Shown: piece after piece, positions 13,357-20,544 of the stretch
How positions within the stretch are numbered: position 1 is the stretch's first letter
Layout: each line of letters begins with the position of its first letter
From: a virus
Direction: 5' to 3' (one strand)
IMG/VR virus record: IMGVR_UViG_3300042885_000641
Location: 1-27,655 of that record
DNA: 27,655 nt
Notes under the pieces: generated by a model
What the model was told of the DNA's origin: nothing
The model's database searches: none
What the model saw: the letters and a program-made list of their open reading frames with translations, nothing else
Made by a program: the position numbers and the translations under genes

Positions 13357-13749
13357 ATGATGATTAAGAGACGATGGGAAGAAAGAAAGCAGCACGAAAT
13401 CCAGCTGATTACATTTATGTGGCCACTGCCTATGGATGCTGTTGAGCAAGTGAAGAGCCACTTAAGATATGGTGATGTGAGCGAGATAGCCGAGCAGCTT
13501 GGAGTAAAAATCCTTAAAGTGTGGGACTACTTGAATAGAGAGCGCAGCAAGTATGATGTGAGGATTATGCTGGCTATCTTGAGGAAGGCAGAGCAGAACA
13601 TCGAGATGGAGCTGATGATGATTCCCGAGGAAGAGCATCCGCCAAGATTGATGATGAGAAAGTACCTTGACAAAATTTTTAAATTCTATAAAACCAAAGA
13701 ACAACCAAAAGTAAGACCCTATGTACGACCTGGACAAAAAAAGGATTAG
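13357..13749 (+). CDS. Helix-turn-helix DNA-binding protein (putative)
   Basis: This protein of about 131 residues has a likely HTH in the centre, roughly residues 41-60: GDVSEIAEQLGVKILKVWDYL, with the Ala-x3-Gly-Val spacing of phage repressor-like helices, followed by RERSKYDVRIMLAILRKAEQNIE. In related phage proteins an HTH is followed by this 'vleALl..Ae.n' helix. The C-terminus is basic (VRPYVRPGQKKD) and would suit DNA contact. Two adjacent ATGs (13357, 13360) could start it. Position at the front of the early region suggests a regulator, perhaps of the nearby promoter or heptamer array; that link is speculative. Confidence 0.65.
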   Translation: MMIKRRWEERKQHEIQLITFMWPLPMDAVEQVKSHLRYGDVSEIAEQLGVKILKVWDYLNRERSKYDVRIMLAILRKAEQNIEMELMMIPEEEHPPRLMMRKYLDKIFKFYKTKEQPKVRPYVRPGQKKD

Positions 13750-13900
13750 GCAGTCACAGATGCCTACCCTTGCAAAGCAACAAGGATGGACGATCAAGGT
13801 GAGCAGCACTATCGAACCTGACGTTAACCCATCATCTGCGGAGGCAGAGCTTGAAAGAAGAAAAATCATTAACCACTATTTTAAAAACAACTTAATCTAA
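13721..13900 (+). CDS. Small basic hypothetical protein, 59 aa
   Basis: ATG 13721 overlaps the end of the HTH gene by 29 bases; the frame runs 59 codons to TAA 13900, five bases before the erf start. The product (MYDLDKKRIRQSQMPTLAKQ, then QGWTIKVSSTIEPDVNPSSA) is basic at the N-terminus, with a C-terminal helix ERRKIINHYFKNNL. No family is recognised. Coding is supported by the tight packing and by amphipathic sequence. Confidence 0.55.
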   Translation: MYDLDKKRIRQSQMPTLAKQQGWTIKVSSTIEPDVNPSSAEAELERRKIINHYFKNNLI

Positions 13901-13905
13901 TTACC

Positions 13906-14487
13906 ATGAACAACTTAATCAAAGCCTTATTCGAGGCAAAAAAGGAAATCGGCAAAATCAAGAAGGACATGAAGAATCCTTTCTTTAAGAAAAACTATGC
14001 CGACATCAACAGCATCATCGACCAAGTAGAGCCAATCTTTGAGAAGCACGGTTTGCTTTTACTGCAACCTATTGAGGATGGAATGGTGAAGAGCGTTATC
14101 TACCACGTTGAGAGCGGAGAGAACGTAGAGAGCAGCATGAGGCTTACCGGTAGTAACAACCCCCAGGCTGTCGGGTCTGAAATAACCTACTACCGAAGGT
14201 ACACTTTACAGAGCTTGTGCGCCTTGCAAGCCGAGGATGATGATGCCAACTTAGCTTCGGGAAGAGTTGCTCCTACTTATGCTCCTACACAGCCACAAGC
14301 AAAGCCAGCGAGTGATGCTCAGGTGAAGATGGCTAAGGACCTATGGGAGAATGGCAAGAGTGTTGATGCTGGTAAGCTCGTGCCTTTAGCGATGAAATAC
14401 AAGTTCTCGCAGACTCGTAGGATTGAGAACCTCAATGCGGTAGAGATAAATCTTTTGATCGTAGACCTTCAAGCCTTTGTAAAATGA
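13906..14487 (+). CDS. erf: ERF-family single-strand annealing recombinase
   Basis: This 193-residue protein belongs to the ERF superfamily of phage single-strand annealing proteins (P22 Erf type), which promote recombination and circularisation of phage DNA. Diagnostic segments are NPFFKKNYADINSIIDQVEPI (about residues 24-44), HGLLLLQPI (49-57), ESSMRLTGSNNPQAVGSEIT (76-95), and YYRRYTLQSLCALQAEDDDAN (96-116). A Pro/Gln/Ala-rich linker then leads to a C-terminal helical domain (about 135-193) resembling the variable protein-interaction part. The stop overlaps the methyltransferase start by four bases. Annealing activity is inferred from family. Confidence 0.93.
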   Translation: MNNLIKALFEAKKEIGKIKKDMKNPFFKKNYADINSIIDQVEPIFEKHGLLLLQPIEDGMVKSVIYHVESGENVESSMRLTGSNNPQAVGSEITYYRRYTLQSLCALQAEDDDANLASGRVAPTYAPTQPQAKPASDAQVKMAKDLWENGKSVDAGKLVPLAMKYKFSQTRRIENLNAVEINLLIVDLQAFVK

Positions 14488-16115
14488 AGTATGGCTCTTG
14501 CTTTAGTGGGATAGAGGCAGCCTCTGTTGCTTGGCATCCACTTGGCTGGGAGGGGCAATGGTTCTCAGAGATAGAGCCATTCCCTTCTGCTGTGATGGCG
14601 CATAGATTCCCTAACGTACCTAACCTCGGTGACATAACTCAAATACACAATGACGAAAGATTTGAAAAATCAACAATTGACCTTTTGGTCGGAGGAAGCC
14701 CATGTCAATCCTTCTCAGTCGCAGGACTTAGAAAAGGACTTTCTGACCCTCGGGGAAACCTCATGCTCACATTTCTTAGTGTGGCTGAAAGAAAGAAGCC
14801 ACGCTGGATTGTTTGGGAAAACGTCCCCGGTGTGTTGTCATCGAACGGAGGACGGGATTTTGCTTCCTTCCTCACAGCGTTGGCAGAACTCGGGTATGGG
14901 TTCTCCTACCGGGTTCTTGACGCTCAGTACTTCGGAGTCGCACAGCGCAGAAGACGTGTGTTTGTTGTCGGATACCTTGGAGACTGGAGACCTACCGCAG
15001 CGGTATTATTTGAGTCCCACAGCTTGCAAGGGAATCCTAAACCGAGCAGAAAAAAGAGGGAAGAAGCTACCGCAGGTTCTGAAGGAAGCACTGGAGAGAG
15101 TCGTAAACCAATAGTGATGGCGAGCGGTCAAGCCAATGCTGAAATCAGAGAAGATGATGGATGCACTACGCTTAACTGCATACATGAAGCACCTATTGTC
15201 ATTGATAGGGCAGCCTTTAATCAGGGTGTGAATGCTCAGTATGAGAGTCGCATTGAAGAGGGCGAGACAATGTCTCCCCTTGTAGCTAAAGGCCCGCACG
15301 CTGTTGCTTTCGATGTCTACAATAGCAATCTAACTGGAGACAAGGTTGGCGTTATAAGAGAGCAGCATGGAACTAATACGAATGCTGTAATTCTTCCTGC
15401 CCACGCATTTAAAGTAAGAGGTGGCTCAAGTGTAGAAACTGGCGAGCAGGGCGGAAAGCCTGGTAGAGTAGCCGGCAAGGGATACCTCGGTCAAGATGAA
15501 TGTGTATTTACCATCCAAGCTACGCAAGATCAGATGATAGCGCAGCCAATATGTTTTGAAGACAGCCGTAGGGATAGTGTTAGGATTAATGGAGAGATAA
15601 GCAATACTCTATCTGCACAAATGGGAACTGGCGGAAATAATACACCTATGATAGCGCAGCCGATTCCAATCACTATTTGTTCAAATGATGCTAATGGGAC
15701 AAGAAAGGATAGACCAAATGGAGGTTTTTATGTTACCGAAAATCCTGATGTTATCGGTTCGCTTACATTAGCAGAGAATGACACAAAAGTTTTGCAGCCG
15801 TTAGCCGTAGACTGCTACAATCAGACAGTCAATGAGAAGACATCACAAACAATTGGTAGTTCTGCCAGCGATGTTAATCACTATGGTGCTGTGCTTCATT
15901 CAATGGCTATCCGTAGATTGACTCCAACGGAATGTGAAAGATTGCAGGGATTTCCTGACTCTTGGACACAAATCCCCTACCGCAACAAACCTGCCAACCT
16001 ATGCCCCGATGGACCACGATACAAGGCTTGTGGCAACTCAATGGCTGTGCCGGTTATGCGGTGGATAGGAGAAAGAATTAACTTAGTAGAAAACCTTTTA
16101 AACCAAAACAAATGA
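14484..16115 (+). CDS. DNA (cytosine-5) methyltransferase
   Basis: This 543-residue enzyme transfers a methyl group from S-adenosylmethionine to carbon 5 of cytosine. Motifs are in standard order: I CFSGIEAAS (6-14), IV GGSPCQSF with catalytic Cys74, VI WENVPG (111-116), VIII QRRRRVF (154-160), a long variable target-recognition region (about 180-470), then TPTECERLQGFPDSW and X GNSMAVPV (517-524). The variable region contains phage-typical stretches (RAAFNQGVNAQYESRIEEGE; SAQMGTGGNNTPMIAQP), making the enzyme longer than usual. It probably protects phage DNA from host restriction. Start ATGA overlaps erf. A long second frame lies inside (14650-15114). Confidence 0.95.
   Translation: MKYGSCFSGIEAASVAWHPLGWEGQWFSEIEPFPSAVMAHRFPNVPNLGDITQIHNDERFEKSTIDLLVGGSPCQSFSVAGLRKGLSDPRGNLMLTFLSVAERKKPRWIVWENVPGVLSSNGGRDFASFLTALAELGYGFSYRVLDAQYFGVAQRRRRVFVVGYLGDWRPTAAVLFESHSLQGNPKPSRKKREEATAGSEGSTGESRKPIVMASGQANAEIREDDGCTTLNCIHEAPIVIDRAAFNQGVNAQYESRIEEGETMSPLVAKGPHAVAFDVYNSNLTGDKVGVIREQHGTNTNAVILPAHAFKVRGGSSVETGEQGGKPGRVAGKGYLGQDECVFTIQATQDQMIAQPICFEDSRRDSVRINGEISNTLSAQMGTGGNNTPMIAQPIPITICSNDANGTRKDRPNGGFYVTENPDVIGSLTLAENDTKVLQPLAVDCYNQTVNEKTSQTIGSSASDVNHYGAVLHSMAIRRLTPTECERLQGFPDSWTQIPYRNKPANLCPDGPRYKACGNSMAVPVMRWIGERINLVENLLNQNK
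14650..15114 (+). CDS. Overlapping +1-frame gene within the methyltransferase (putative)
   Basis: In the +1 frame of the methyltransferase, ATG 14650 opens 154 codons without a stop. The product (MTKDLKNQQLTFWSEEA...; FGKTSPVC; RWQNSGMGSPTGFLTLSTSE; LETGDLPQRYYLSPTACKGI; AEKRGKKLPQVL) resembles small hypothetical proteins I recall being annotated in many phages and prophages near cytosine methylase genes, including the N-terminal ATG position. Conserved methyltransferase motifs underneath would also make the alternative frame look conserved, so similarity alone is not proof. No catalytic motif is seen. The two readings are separable by codon-level selection tests or peptide evidence. Confidence 0.42.
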   Translation: MTKDLKNQQLTFWSEEAHVNPSQSQDLEKDFLTLGETSCSHFLVWLKERSHAGLFGKTSPVCCHRTEDGILLPSSQRWQNSGMGSPTGFLTLSTSESHSAEDVCLLSDTLETGDLPQRYYLSPTACKGILNRAEKRGKKLPQVLKEALERVVNQ

Positions 16116-16555
16116 ACTTAATAGAAATCCCACGCAGTAACGTAGGCAAGGAAGACATCGCTATCTACGCTGCAAACATGATTAGCCTCGTAGAAGAAGG
16201 CGAGGTAAACCCATTAGAGTTTCACATCAAAGCTAAGGCACTTTCTAAGGCTTTAGCGGACGTAATTGCTAAGACAGAGGAGCTGACAAGGGAAGAGGCA
16301 ATGAAGTACTCTCAGAAGCAATTTGAAGCCTTTGGAGCGACTATCCAACTCAAGGAGGGTGCAGACACCCCCGACCTGGACATCGACCCTATCCTGCGAG
16401 AATTAAAGGCTAAGGTGAAGGATAGAGAAGAGCTGCTCAAGCAAGCCTACAAGATGAAAGGCAAGGGAGAGATAGTAGACCCCTCTACCGGGGAGTTCGT
16501 TCCTGCTCTCCCTCCGAAGCCAACGAAGTCATCCATCGCAATCACTTTTAAATAA
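16112..16555 (+). CDS. Hypothetical replication-region protein, 147 aa
   Basis: This 147-residue, mostly helical protein starts in an ATGA overlap with the methyltransferase. The N-terminal half (IAIYAANMISLVEEGEVNPL, EFHIKAKALSKALADVIAKTEELTREEA) and a Gly/Ala/Pro-containing C-terminal tail are typical of uncharacterised phage proteins that accompany ERF or RecT genes in Bacteroidota phages. I cannot assign a function; a Gp157-like accessory role is possible from helical layout and position, but no signature is visible. Confidence 0.7.
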   Translation: MNLIEIPRSNVGKEDIAIYAANMISLVEEGEVNPLEFHIKAKALSKALADVIAKTEELTREEAMKYSQKQFEAFGATIQLKEGADTPDLDIDPILRELKAKVKDREELLKQAYKMKGKGEIVDPSTGEFVPALPPKPTKSSIAITFK

Positions 16556-16561
16556 GCAGCG

Positions 16562-16957
16562 ATGAGCAACAAGATTCCATACACAGCCACAAAAGATGGC
16601 TATAACGAAGTAGGCGAGATATGGCAGGGCAACGAGTATGTTGCCTTCGCCTTCGCTACTGCCGACTACAGCTCACAAGAGAACGCACAGCGCATTGCTG
16701 ACTGCCTCAATGAAGTAGACAAGCTCCGTGAAGAAGTTAAGAGGCTCAGAGGCGAGTATGGTCCGAAGCAGGACTACTCCAATGCGCCAAGCTGGGACAT
16801 TAGAGAACTCGACATCATCTTTGCTATAAGAGAGCAAGAAGGCACTAACTTCCTCTACAAGAGCGAATCAGGCTACCATGGCTTTAAGGATAAGCTATCT
16901 GATAAAGATATGGACATGGGAGGCTTTCGCTTAATTTGGTCAAGAGATGAAGAGTAG
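16562..16957 (+). CDS. Hypothetical protein, 131 aa
   Basis: The 131-residue product begins MSNKIPYTATKDGYNEVGEIWQG and contains the common phage pattern NAQRIADCLNEVDKLREEVKRLR (residues 39-61), an N-terminal small domain followed by a short coiled coil. The C-terminal half (ELDIIFAIREQEGTNFLYK, GYHGFKDKLSDKDMDMGGF) is unrecognised. It lies six bases after the upstream stop and overlaps the next gene by 11 bases. Confidence 0.65.
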   Translation: MSNKIPYTATKDGYNEVGEIWQGNEYVAFAFATADYSSQENAQRIADCLNEVDKLREEVKRLRGEYGPKQDYSNAPSWDIRELDIIFAIREQEGTNFLYKSESGYHGFKDKLSDKDMDMGGFRLIWSRDEE

Positions 16958-17123
16958 CGACAATTACATCCAAGAGAGGACAGCATACATTAAGATGCTG
17001 AAGGCTTCTAAGGCTGTGTCTAAGGCTGCCATCAAGCACATGGCATCCGAAGCAGACGAGAGAGCAATGCAGATGATTACAGCAGAGAGAATTAAAGCAA
17101 ACAAAGATGCAAGGCTGGATTAA
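16947..17123 (+). CDS. Small helical protein, 58 aa
   Basis: ATG 16947 overlaps the previous gene by 11 bases and the stop at 17123 overlaps the initiator gene by 17. The product (MKSSDNYIQERTAYIKMLKA, then SKAVSKAAIKHMASEADERA, then MQMITAERIKANKDARLD) is Lys/Ala-rich and likely one or two helices, with a basic face. It may bind DNA or a replication protein, judged only from charge and position immediately before the initiator. Confidence 0.55.
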   Translation: MKSSDNYIQERTAYIKMLKASKAVSKAAIKHMASEADERAMQMITAERIKANKDARLD

Positions 17124-17814
17124 AATAGACCGCTCTATCCAAGATCATTGGATATGGCAAGACCCTATAAAGATGAGGTGTTGGGTGGCTATGCTGCTCA
17201 ACGCCTCTCACTCCCATCAGAAGGTTCTTATAGGAGGTGAACTCGTAGAATGCCATAGGGGACAAATAGTAGCAAGCCTTAGGCAGCTATCGGAAACCTT
17301 CATGATAAACAAAGATTCCTTCCGCCACTTTTTATCCATTCTCATCAAGGAAGAAATGATTTCGCTCGAAAGTTACACGAAATTTACACGGATAACTATC
17401 TGTAACTATGAGGGTTATCAGGGGTCAGCGCACAATGCACATCCAATCGACATCCAATCGGCAGACAGTTACAAGAATGAAAAGAATGAGAAGAAAAATG
17501 TAATTGATAAAAAAGGGAAAGTTTTGACTCTCGCAATAGGTGTTGATAAATTTAACACTTTTTGGGAAAAGTATGGCAAGAAGGAGGGCAGAGCAACTGC
17601 ACTAAAGGCTTGGGAGAAACTTTCCGATGAAGAGCAAGAGAAGGTCCTCAGCACAGTAGATGCATACGTTGCATGGAAGAGCGATGTGCAATTCAGAAAG
17701 CTCCCAGCAACTTATTTGAATCAGAAGTGCTTCAACGATGAAATTCCTCCTATATTCGCAACCCCAAACAAAGAGACAACAAGATACCAACCACCTGCCA
17801 ATGCAATATACTGA
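17107..17814 (+). CDS. Phage replication initiator / replisome organiser (HTH)
   Basis: This 235-residue protein has two parts. Residues 1-105 form the helix-turn-helix module found in phage replisome organisers (MQGWIKIDRSI, DHWIW, RGQIVASLRQLSETFMINKD, and the wing-like TRITICNYEGYQ). After a Lys/Glu/Asn linker, residues 145-215 (FNTFWEKYGKKEGRATALKA, WEKLSDEEQEKV, FRKLPATYLNQKCFNDEI) match a conserved C-terminal domain of Bacteroidota phage replication proteins. It precedes a DnaB-type helicase with a 14-base overlap, so it probably binds the origin and loads helicase. Two TTACACG motifs 11 bp apart lie inside the gene, and part of it recurs inverted near 9.3 kb. Confidence 0.85.
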   Translation: MQGWIKIDRSIQDHWIWQDPIKMRCWVAMLLNASHSHQKVLIGGELVECHRGQIVASLRQLSETFMINKDSFRHFLSILIKEEMISLESYTKFTRITICNYEGYQGSAHNAHPIDIQSADSYKNEKNEKKNVIDKKGKVLTLAIGVDKFNTFWEKYGKKEGRATALKAWEKLSDEEQEKVLSTVDAYVAWKSDVQFRKLPATYLNQKCFNDEIPPIFATPNKETTRYQPPANAIY

Positions 17815-19165
17815 CGCAATACAAGAGAAAGTGCTATCGATGCTTCTTTCTCCCGATGTAAGCAAGTCTTCCGTAATCAGCCTGCTTAGACCTGAGTACT
17901 TTACAGACTACAACCAGGACATCTACACTACCTGCCAAATCCTTTATCGGGAAGGCAAGCCGATAGATACCCTAAGTGTATTCAAGAAGCTAAAGGACTT
18001 AGGCAAGAAAGCAGATCCATTAAAGCTGGCGGAGTTAAGCGCATCAGGAGTGTACGAGACCGCTCATCTTAGGCACTACGTTTCTGAATTGCATTCAGTC
18101 TATAAGAGTAAGAAGCTTGAACAGATTAAGCATGGCTTAATGAAGGACTTCGACATACCGAAGGCTTTTGATGAGTTTACAAGGCTTAACTCGGACGATG
18201 TGGAGTCAGCTACCCAAGACATCCATAGCGCAGCCGTAAACTACGCTGTGAAGCTCGCAAGGATGAAGGATGGCTCTCAGGTCATAGACTCTACCAAGAC
18301 TCACCTACGAGCCTTAGATGCCGTGGTAAATGGATTCACCGCTCCCGACTTTATCATCCTTGGAGGCAGACCTGCTCATGGCAAGACAACCCTCGCTATG
18401 CAGATGGCATTGAACCAAGCGCAGAATGGCGCACCCATAGGATTCATCACGATGGAGATGTCGGCAGAACAACTTACCGGGAGACTGCTATCCAACCTAT
18501 CAGAAGTGGATGGTAAGAAGTTCATCAATGTGAGGGACAACCTATCGGTCCAAGAGATAAACGTATTAGCTGCCCAGGCAGATAAGCTAAAGAATACCCA
18601 TCTCTACATTGCAGACCTTCCCGATGCAGACCCTACTAAGATAGAGGCGGAGATTTCAAGGATGATTCGACAGTATAACATCAAGGGAGTGTACATCGAT
18701 TACTTACAGCTTGTCAGCCCTATGCACGAGGATAAGAACAAAGGCAAGACCGAGCAGATGACTAACATCTCGAAGCAATTTAAGGCGATATGCAAGCGTC
18801 AAAACATTTGGATATGTCTTATCTCATCTTTGAGTAGGAAAGTCGAGGAGAGGACAGATAAACGCCCATTCATGGCAGACCTACGAGAGAGCGGTCAGCT
18901 GGAATATGATGCAGACAAAGTAATGTTTGCCTACCGCCCTGCTGCTTACATGGAAGAGAACGACCCTGCACTCGAAGACGCTAAGGATGTGATGGAGGTA
19001 TTGGTCCGAAAGAATAGGAATGGAGAGCTGGGGGTAGCAGTTGTAAGCACTATGCTTAAATATACCAAGGTTATGGATTACAGACCTAAGGCAATGGACT
19101 TCCCTAAAAACCCCTCTAACGAGCCTCAAATGAGGATTATTAAAAAAGATTGGAATAATGATTAA
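17801..19165 (+). CDS. dnaB: Replicative DNA helicase, DnaB family
   Basis: This 454-residue protein is the hexameric fork helicase. The N-terminal domain (AIQEKVLSMLLSPDVSKSSV, PEYFTDYNQDIYTTCQIL) is the DnaB N-terminal fold; the RecA-like domain has Walker A GGRPAHGKTT (188-197), the TMEMSAEQL segment (217-225), Walker B GVYIDYLQLV (296-305), and ADLRESGQLEYDAD (359-372) with KNRNGE (404-409). I prefer ATG 17801 over an in-frame ATG at 17738, since 17801 begins the conserved N-domain and gives the usual 14-base overlap with the initiator gene. Terminal residues are basic. A gap with a new promoter follows. Confidence 0.95.
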   Translation: MQYTDAIQEKVLSMLLSPDVSKSSVISLLRPEYFTDYNQDIYTTCQILYREGKPIDTLSVFKKLKDLGKKADPLKLAELSASGVYETAHLRHYVSELHSVYKSKKLEQIKHGLMKDFDIPKAFDEFTRLNSDDVESATQDIHSAAVNYAVKLARMKDGSQVIDSTKTHLRALDAVVNGFTAPDFIILGGRPAHGKTTLAMQMALNQAQNGAPIGFITMEMSAEQLTGRLLSNLSEVDGKKFINVRDNLSVQEINVLAAQADKLKNTHLYIADLPDADPTKIEAEISRMIRQYNIKGVYIDYLQLVSPMHEDKNKGKTEQMTNISKQFKAICKRQNIWICLISSLSRKVEERTDKRPFMADLRESGQLEYDADKVMFAYRPAAYMEENDPALEDAKDVMEVLVRKNRNGELGVAVVSTMLKYTKVMDYRPKAMDFPKNPSNEPQMRIIKKDWNND

Positions 19166-19182
19166 AAAAAGTAAGAAAAAGC

Positions 19183-19213
19183 TTTGCGGATAACTTTGCG
19201 GATATTAATATTG
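19183..19213 (+). promoter_or_regulatory. Rightward promoter of second early operon
   Basis: TTTG (19183-19186), a 19-base spacer and TAATATTG (19206-19213). Transcription would start near 19218, 16 bases before ATG 19234. The -7 region and leader resemble those at 12424-12453. Confidence 0.7.
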
Positions 19214-19233
19214 CAGTACAAAACAACAACATT

Positions 19234-19410
19234 ATGGAACAGATAAAATTAGCCTTAGAGCAATATGCCAAGGCGCACCCCGAAATCAAAGATCATATAT
19301 TAGGTATTCAGTTTGCTCTTTATGATACTATCAACTGCATCTACAAGGAAGGATTAGACCATGGCTTAGGAATAGCCGATAGAGTGAAGGAGGCTAAGGA
19401 AAATGTATAG
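19234..19410 (+). CDS. Small helical protein, 58 aa
   Basis: ATG 19234 follows the promoter at 19183-19213 and opens 58 codons to TAG 19410, overlapping the next start by eight bases. The product (MEQIKLALEQYAKAHPEIKD, then GIQFALYDTINCIYKEGLDH) is helical. Its proximity to the promoter and the coupled DnaA-IV gene supports coding, but no function is recognised. Confidence 0.6.
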   Translation: MEQIKLALEQYAKAHPEIKDHILGIQFALYDTINCIYKEGLDHGLGIADRVKEAKENV

Positions 19411-19816
19411 TAAGGATAGAGCAGAAGACATCATCGAGTATGTCTCAATGAAGACGCAGATAAGCGTTGAAGGAATGAAGTCATCCTCAAGGAAGAGAGA
19501 GATAGTCACAGCAAGGCAATGTGCCATTTGGATTATCAAAAAGGATATGAAGGAGATAACACTATCTCAGCTTGCATCGCACTTCGGTGATAGACATCAC
19601 TCTACAATCATTCACTCCTTAGATGCGGTGGAAGATCAGCTATTTTGCAACAACTCAGAATACACCTGGGTAAAGAGAGCAAGAGTAAAATACAGCAGAA
19701 CCTCAGGCATGAAAGAGATTTGCGTCTACATCCCTCGTAGCTTAGAGCAGGAGTGTTTAGATGGATTTAATAAGGTTATACAAAAGCTCTTAATTCAAGA
19801 AAATGGAAGCATTTGA
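19403..19816 (+). CDS. Free-standing DnaA domain IV protein
   Basis: This 137-residue protein carries the DNA-binding domain IV of DnaA without the AAA+ part. Residues about 28-80 show SSSRKREIVTARQCAIWIIKK, ITLSQLASHFGDRHHSTIIH and SLDAVEDQL, matching the DnaA basic loop and HTH signature. In bacteria this domain binds 9-mer DnaA boxes. Here it probably binds phage or host origin boxes, either helping phage replication or competing with host DnaA. The C-terminal 50 residues (YSRTSGMKEICVYIPRSLEQ) are extra. It overlaps its neighbours at both ends. Confidence 0.9.
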   Translation: MYSKDRAEDIIEYVSMKTQISVEGMKSSSRKREIVTARQCAIWIIKKDMKEITLSQLASHFGDRHHSTIIHSLDAVEDQLFCNNSEYTWVKRARVKYSRTSGMKEICVYIPRSLEQECLDGFNKVIQKLLIQENGSI

Positions 19817-19940
19817 CTACGAGCTGAACACTTATCTGCGGAGGCAGGATAAGCAAGAGGATGCAGAGGAGGAAGGCTTTGAGAGCGAAGAGGATTACGA
19901 TGATTGGCTGGAGAGTAGGAAAGAGGATGAGCAGGAGTAA
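19803..19940 (+). CDS. Small very acidic protein, 45 aa
   Basis: ATG 19803 overlaps the DnaA-IV gene end by 14 bases, with 45 codons to TAA 19940. The product (MEAFDYELNTYLRRQDKQED, then GFESEEDYDDWLESRKEDEQ) is extremely acidic. Such small acidic proteins can mimic DNA or bind basic partners; an interaction with the preceding DnaA-IV protein is imaginable but has no direct support. Tight coupling supports coding. Confidence 0.6.
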   Translation: MEAFDYELNTYLRRQDKQEDAEEEGFESEEDYDDWLESRKEDEQE

Positions 19941-19941
19941 A

Positions 19942-19973
19942 TTTGGTAAACGACAAGCACTTACATATATTTG
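19942..19973 (+). promoter_or_regulatory. Consensus promoter giving a near-leaderless mRNA
   Basis: TTTG (19942-19945), a 20-base spacer and TATATTTG (19966-19973) match the pattern perfectly. The start would be near 19977-19980, coinciding with ATG 19977. Confidence 0.72.
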
Positions 19974-19976
19974 CAT

Positions 19977-20276
19977 ATGCCAAAAACAACCGTAGAACGC
20001 ATTTTAGAATGGCTAAATGAGCAACCCCAGCTAATATCGAAGGGGATGCTGAAGAAGAGAATCAAGAAGATGAAGTCTATTGAAAAGGCTATCATTAAGA
20101 GATGCTACGTCTTAGGATGGGAGAACTACGCTCACCCTACCAATTACAAAATGAAGGCAGAGACATTCTACCAGCGTAGATATGGCCCTAAAGCCAGTAA
20201 GAAACCTCTTCTAAAAGAGAGAAATAAGTTAAAAGGAATCAATTCAATTAAACCAAAAAAAGATGAATCAGAGTGA
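19977..20276 (+). CDS. Basic hypothetical protein, 99 aa
   Basis: I place the start at ATG 19977, a few bases after a perfect -7 box; the TTG at 19971 lies inside the promoter. The product (MPKTTVERILEWLNEQPQLIS, then MLKKRIKKMKSIEKAIIKRC and YVLGWENYAHPTNYKMKAET) is strongly basic with a Lys-rich tail, probably DNA-binding. No family is recognised. Its stop overlaps the SSB-like gene by 14 bases. Confidence 0.7.
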   Translation: MPKTTVERILEWLNEQPQLISKGMLKKRIKKMKSIEKAIIKRCYVLGWENYAHPTNYKMKAETFYQRRYGPKASKKPLLKERNKLKGINSIKPKKDESE

Positions 20277-20544
20277 AACAAAGTGGGCAAAAGGCATCTA
20301 TGTAGCCTCTCGCCAGGTTAATGGCAAGCAAGTCATTGAAACCAAACTCAAAGTGCAGGAAGCAATCGCATTCTTGCTCGAAAGCCAAGATGCTAAAGGG
20401 GAAGTATGGCTCTCCTCATGGCCTAAGAAGGTCGATGATGGCAAAGGCAACCTCGTAACCTTTATCAACGATTGGAGACCTACTCCTAAGGGAGAGGTGG
20501 AAGCAGAGAATCTCACTCCGCAATCTGACGGGCTTCCCTTTTGA
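20263..20544 (+). CDS. Possible phage single-stranded DNA-binding protein
   Basis: This 93-residue protein (WAKGIYVASRQVNGKQVIET, LKVQEAIAFLLESQDAKGEV, LSSWPKKVDDGKGNLVTFIN, DWRP) resembles small phage proteins with a beta-rich core and the pattern 'kGiy...LsikveeaieFL...', found in replication modules. The C-terminus after a disordered Pro/Glu linker is SDGLPF, similar to the acidic-LPF/IPF tip by which SSB recruits partners. It is much shorter than bacterial SSB and the OB fold is not proven. Position among replication genes supports the idea. Confidence 0.5.
   Translation: MNQSETKWAKGIYVASRQVNGKQVIETKLKVQEAIAFLLESQDAKGEVWLSSWPKKVDDGKGNLVTFINDWRPTPKGEVEAENLTPQSDGLPF

Noticed and set aside
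17738-17800. Upstream start at 17738 for the DnaB helicase
   Set aside because: The 21 added residues overlap the end of the initiator gene out of frame and lack DnaB similarity; ATG 17801 begins the conserved N-terminal domain.
13836-19846. Identical 14-base CTGCGGAGGCAG-type match near 13838 and 19832
   Set aside because: Single short match in unrelated genes, in coding context (Ala-Glu-Ala vs Leu-Arg-Arg-Gln), best explained by chance.
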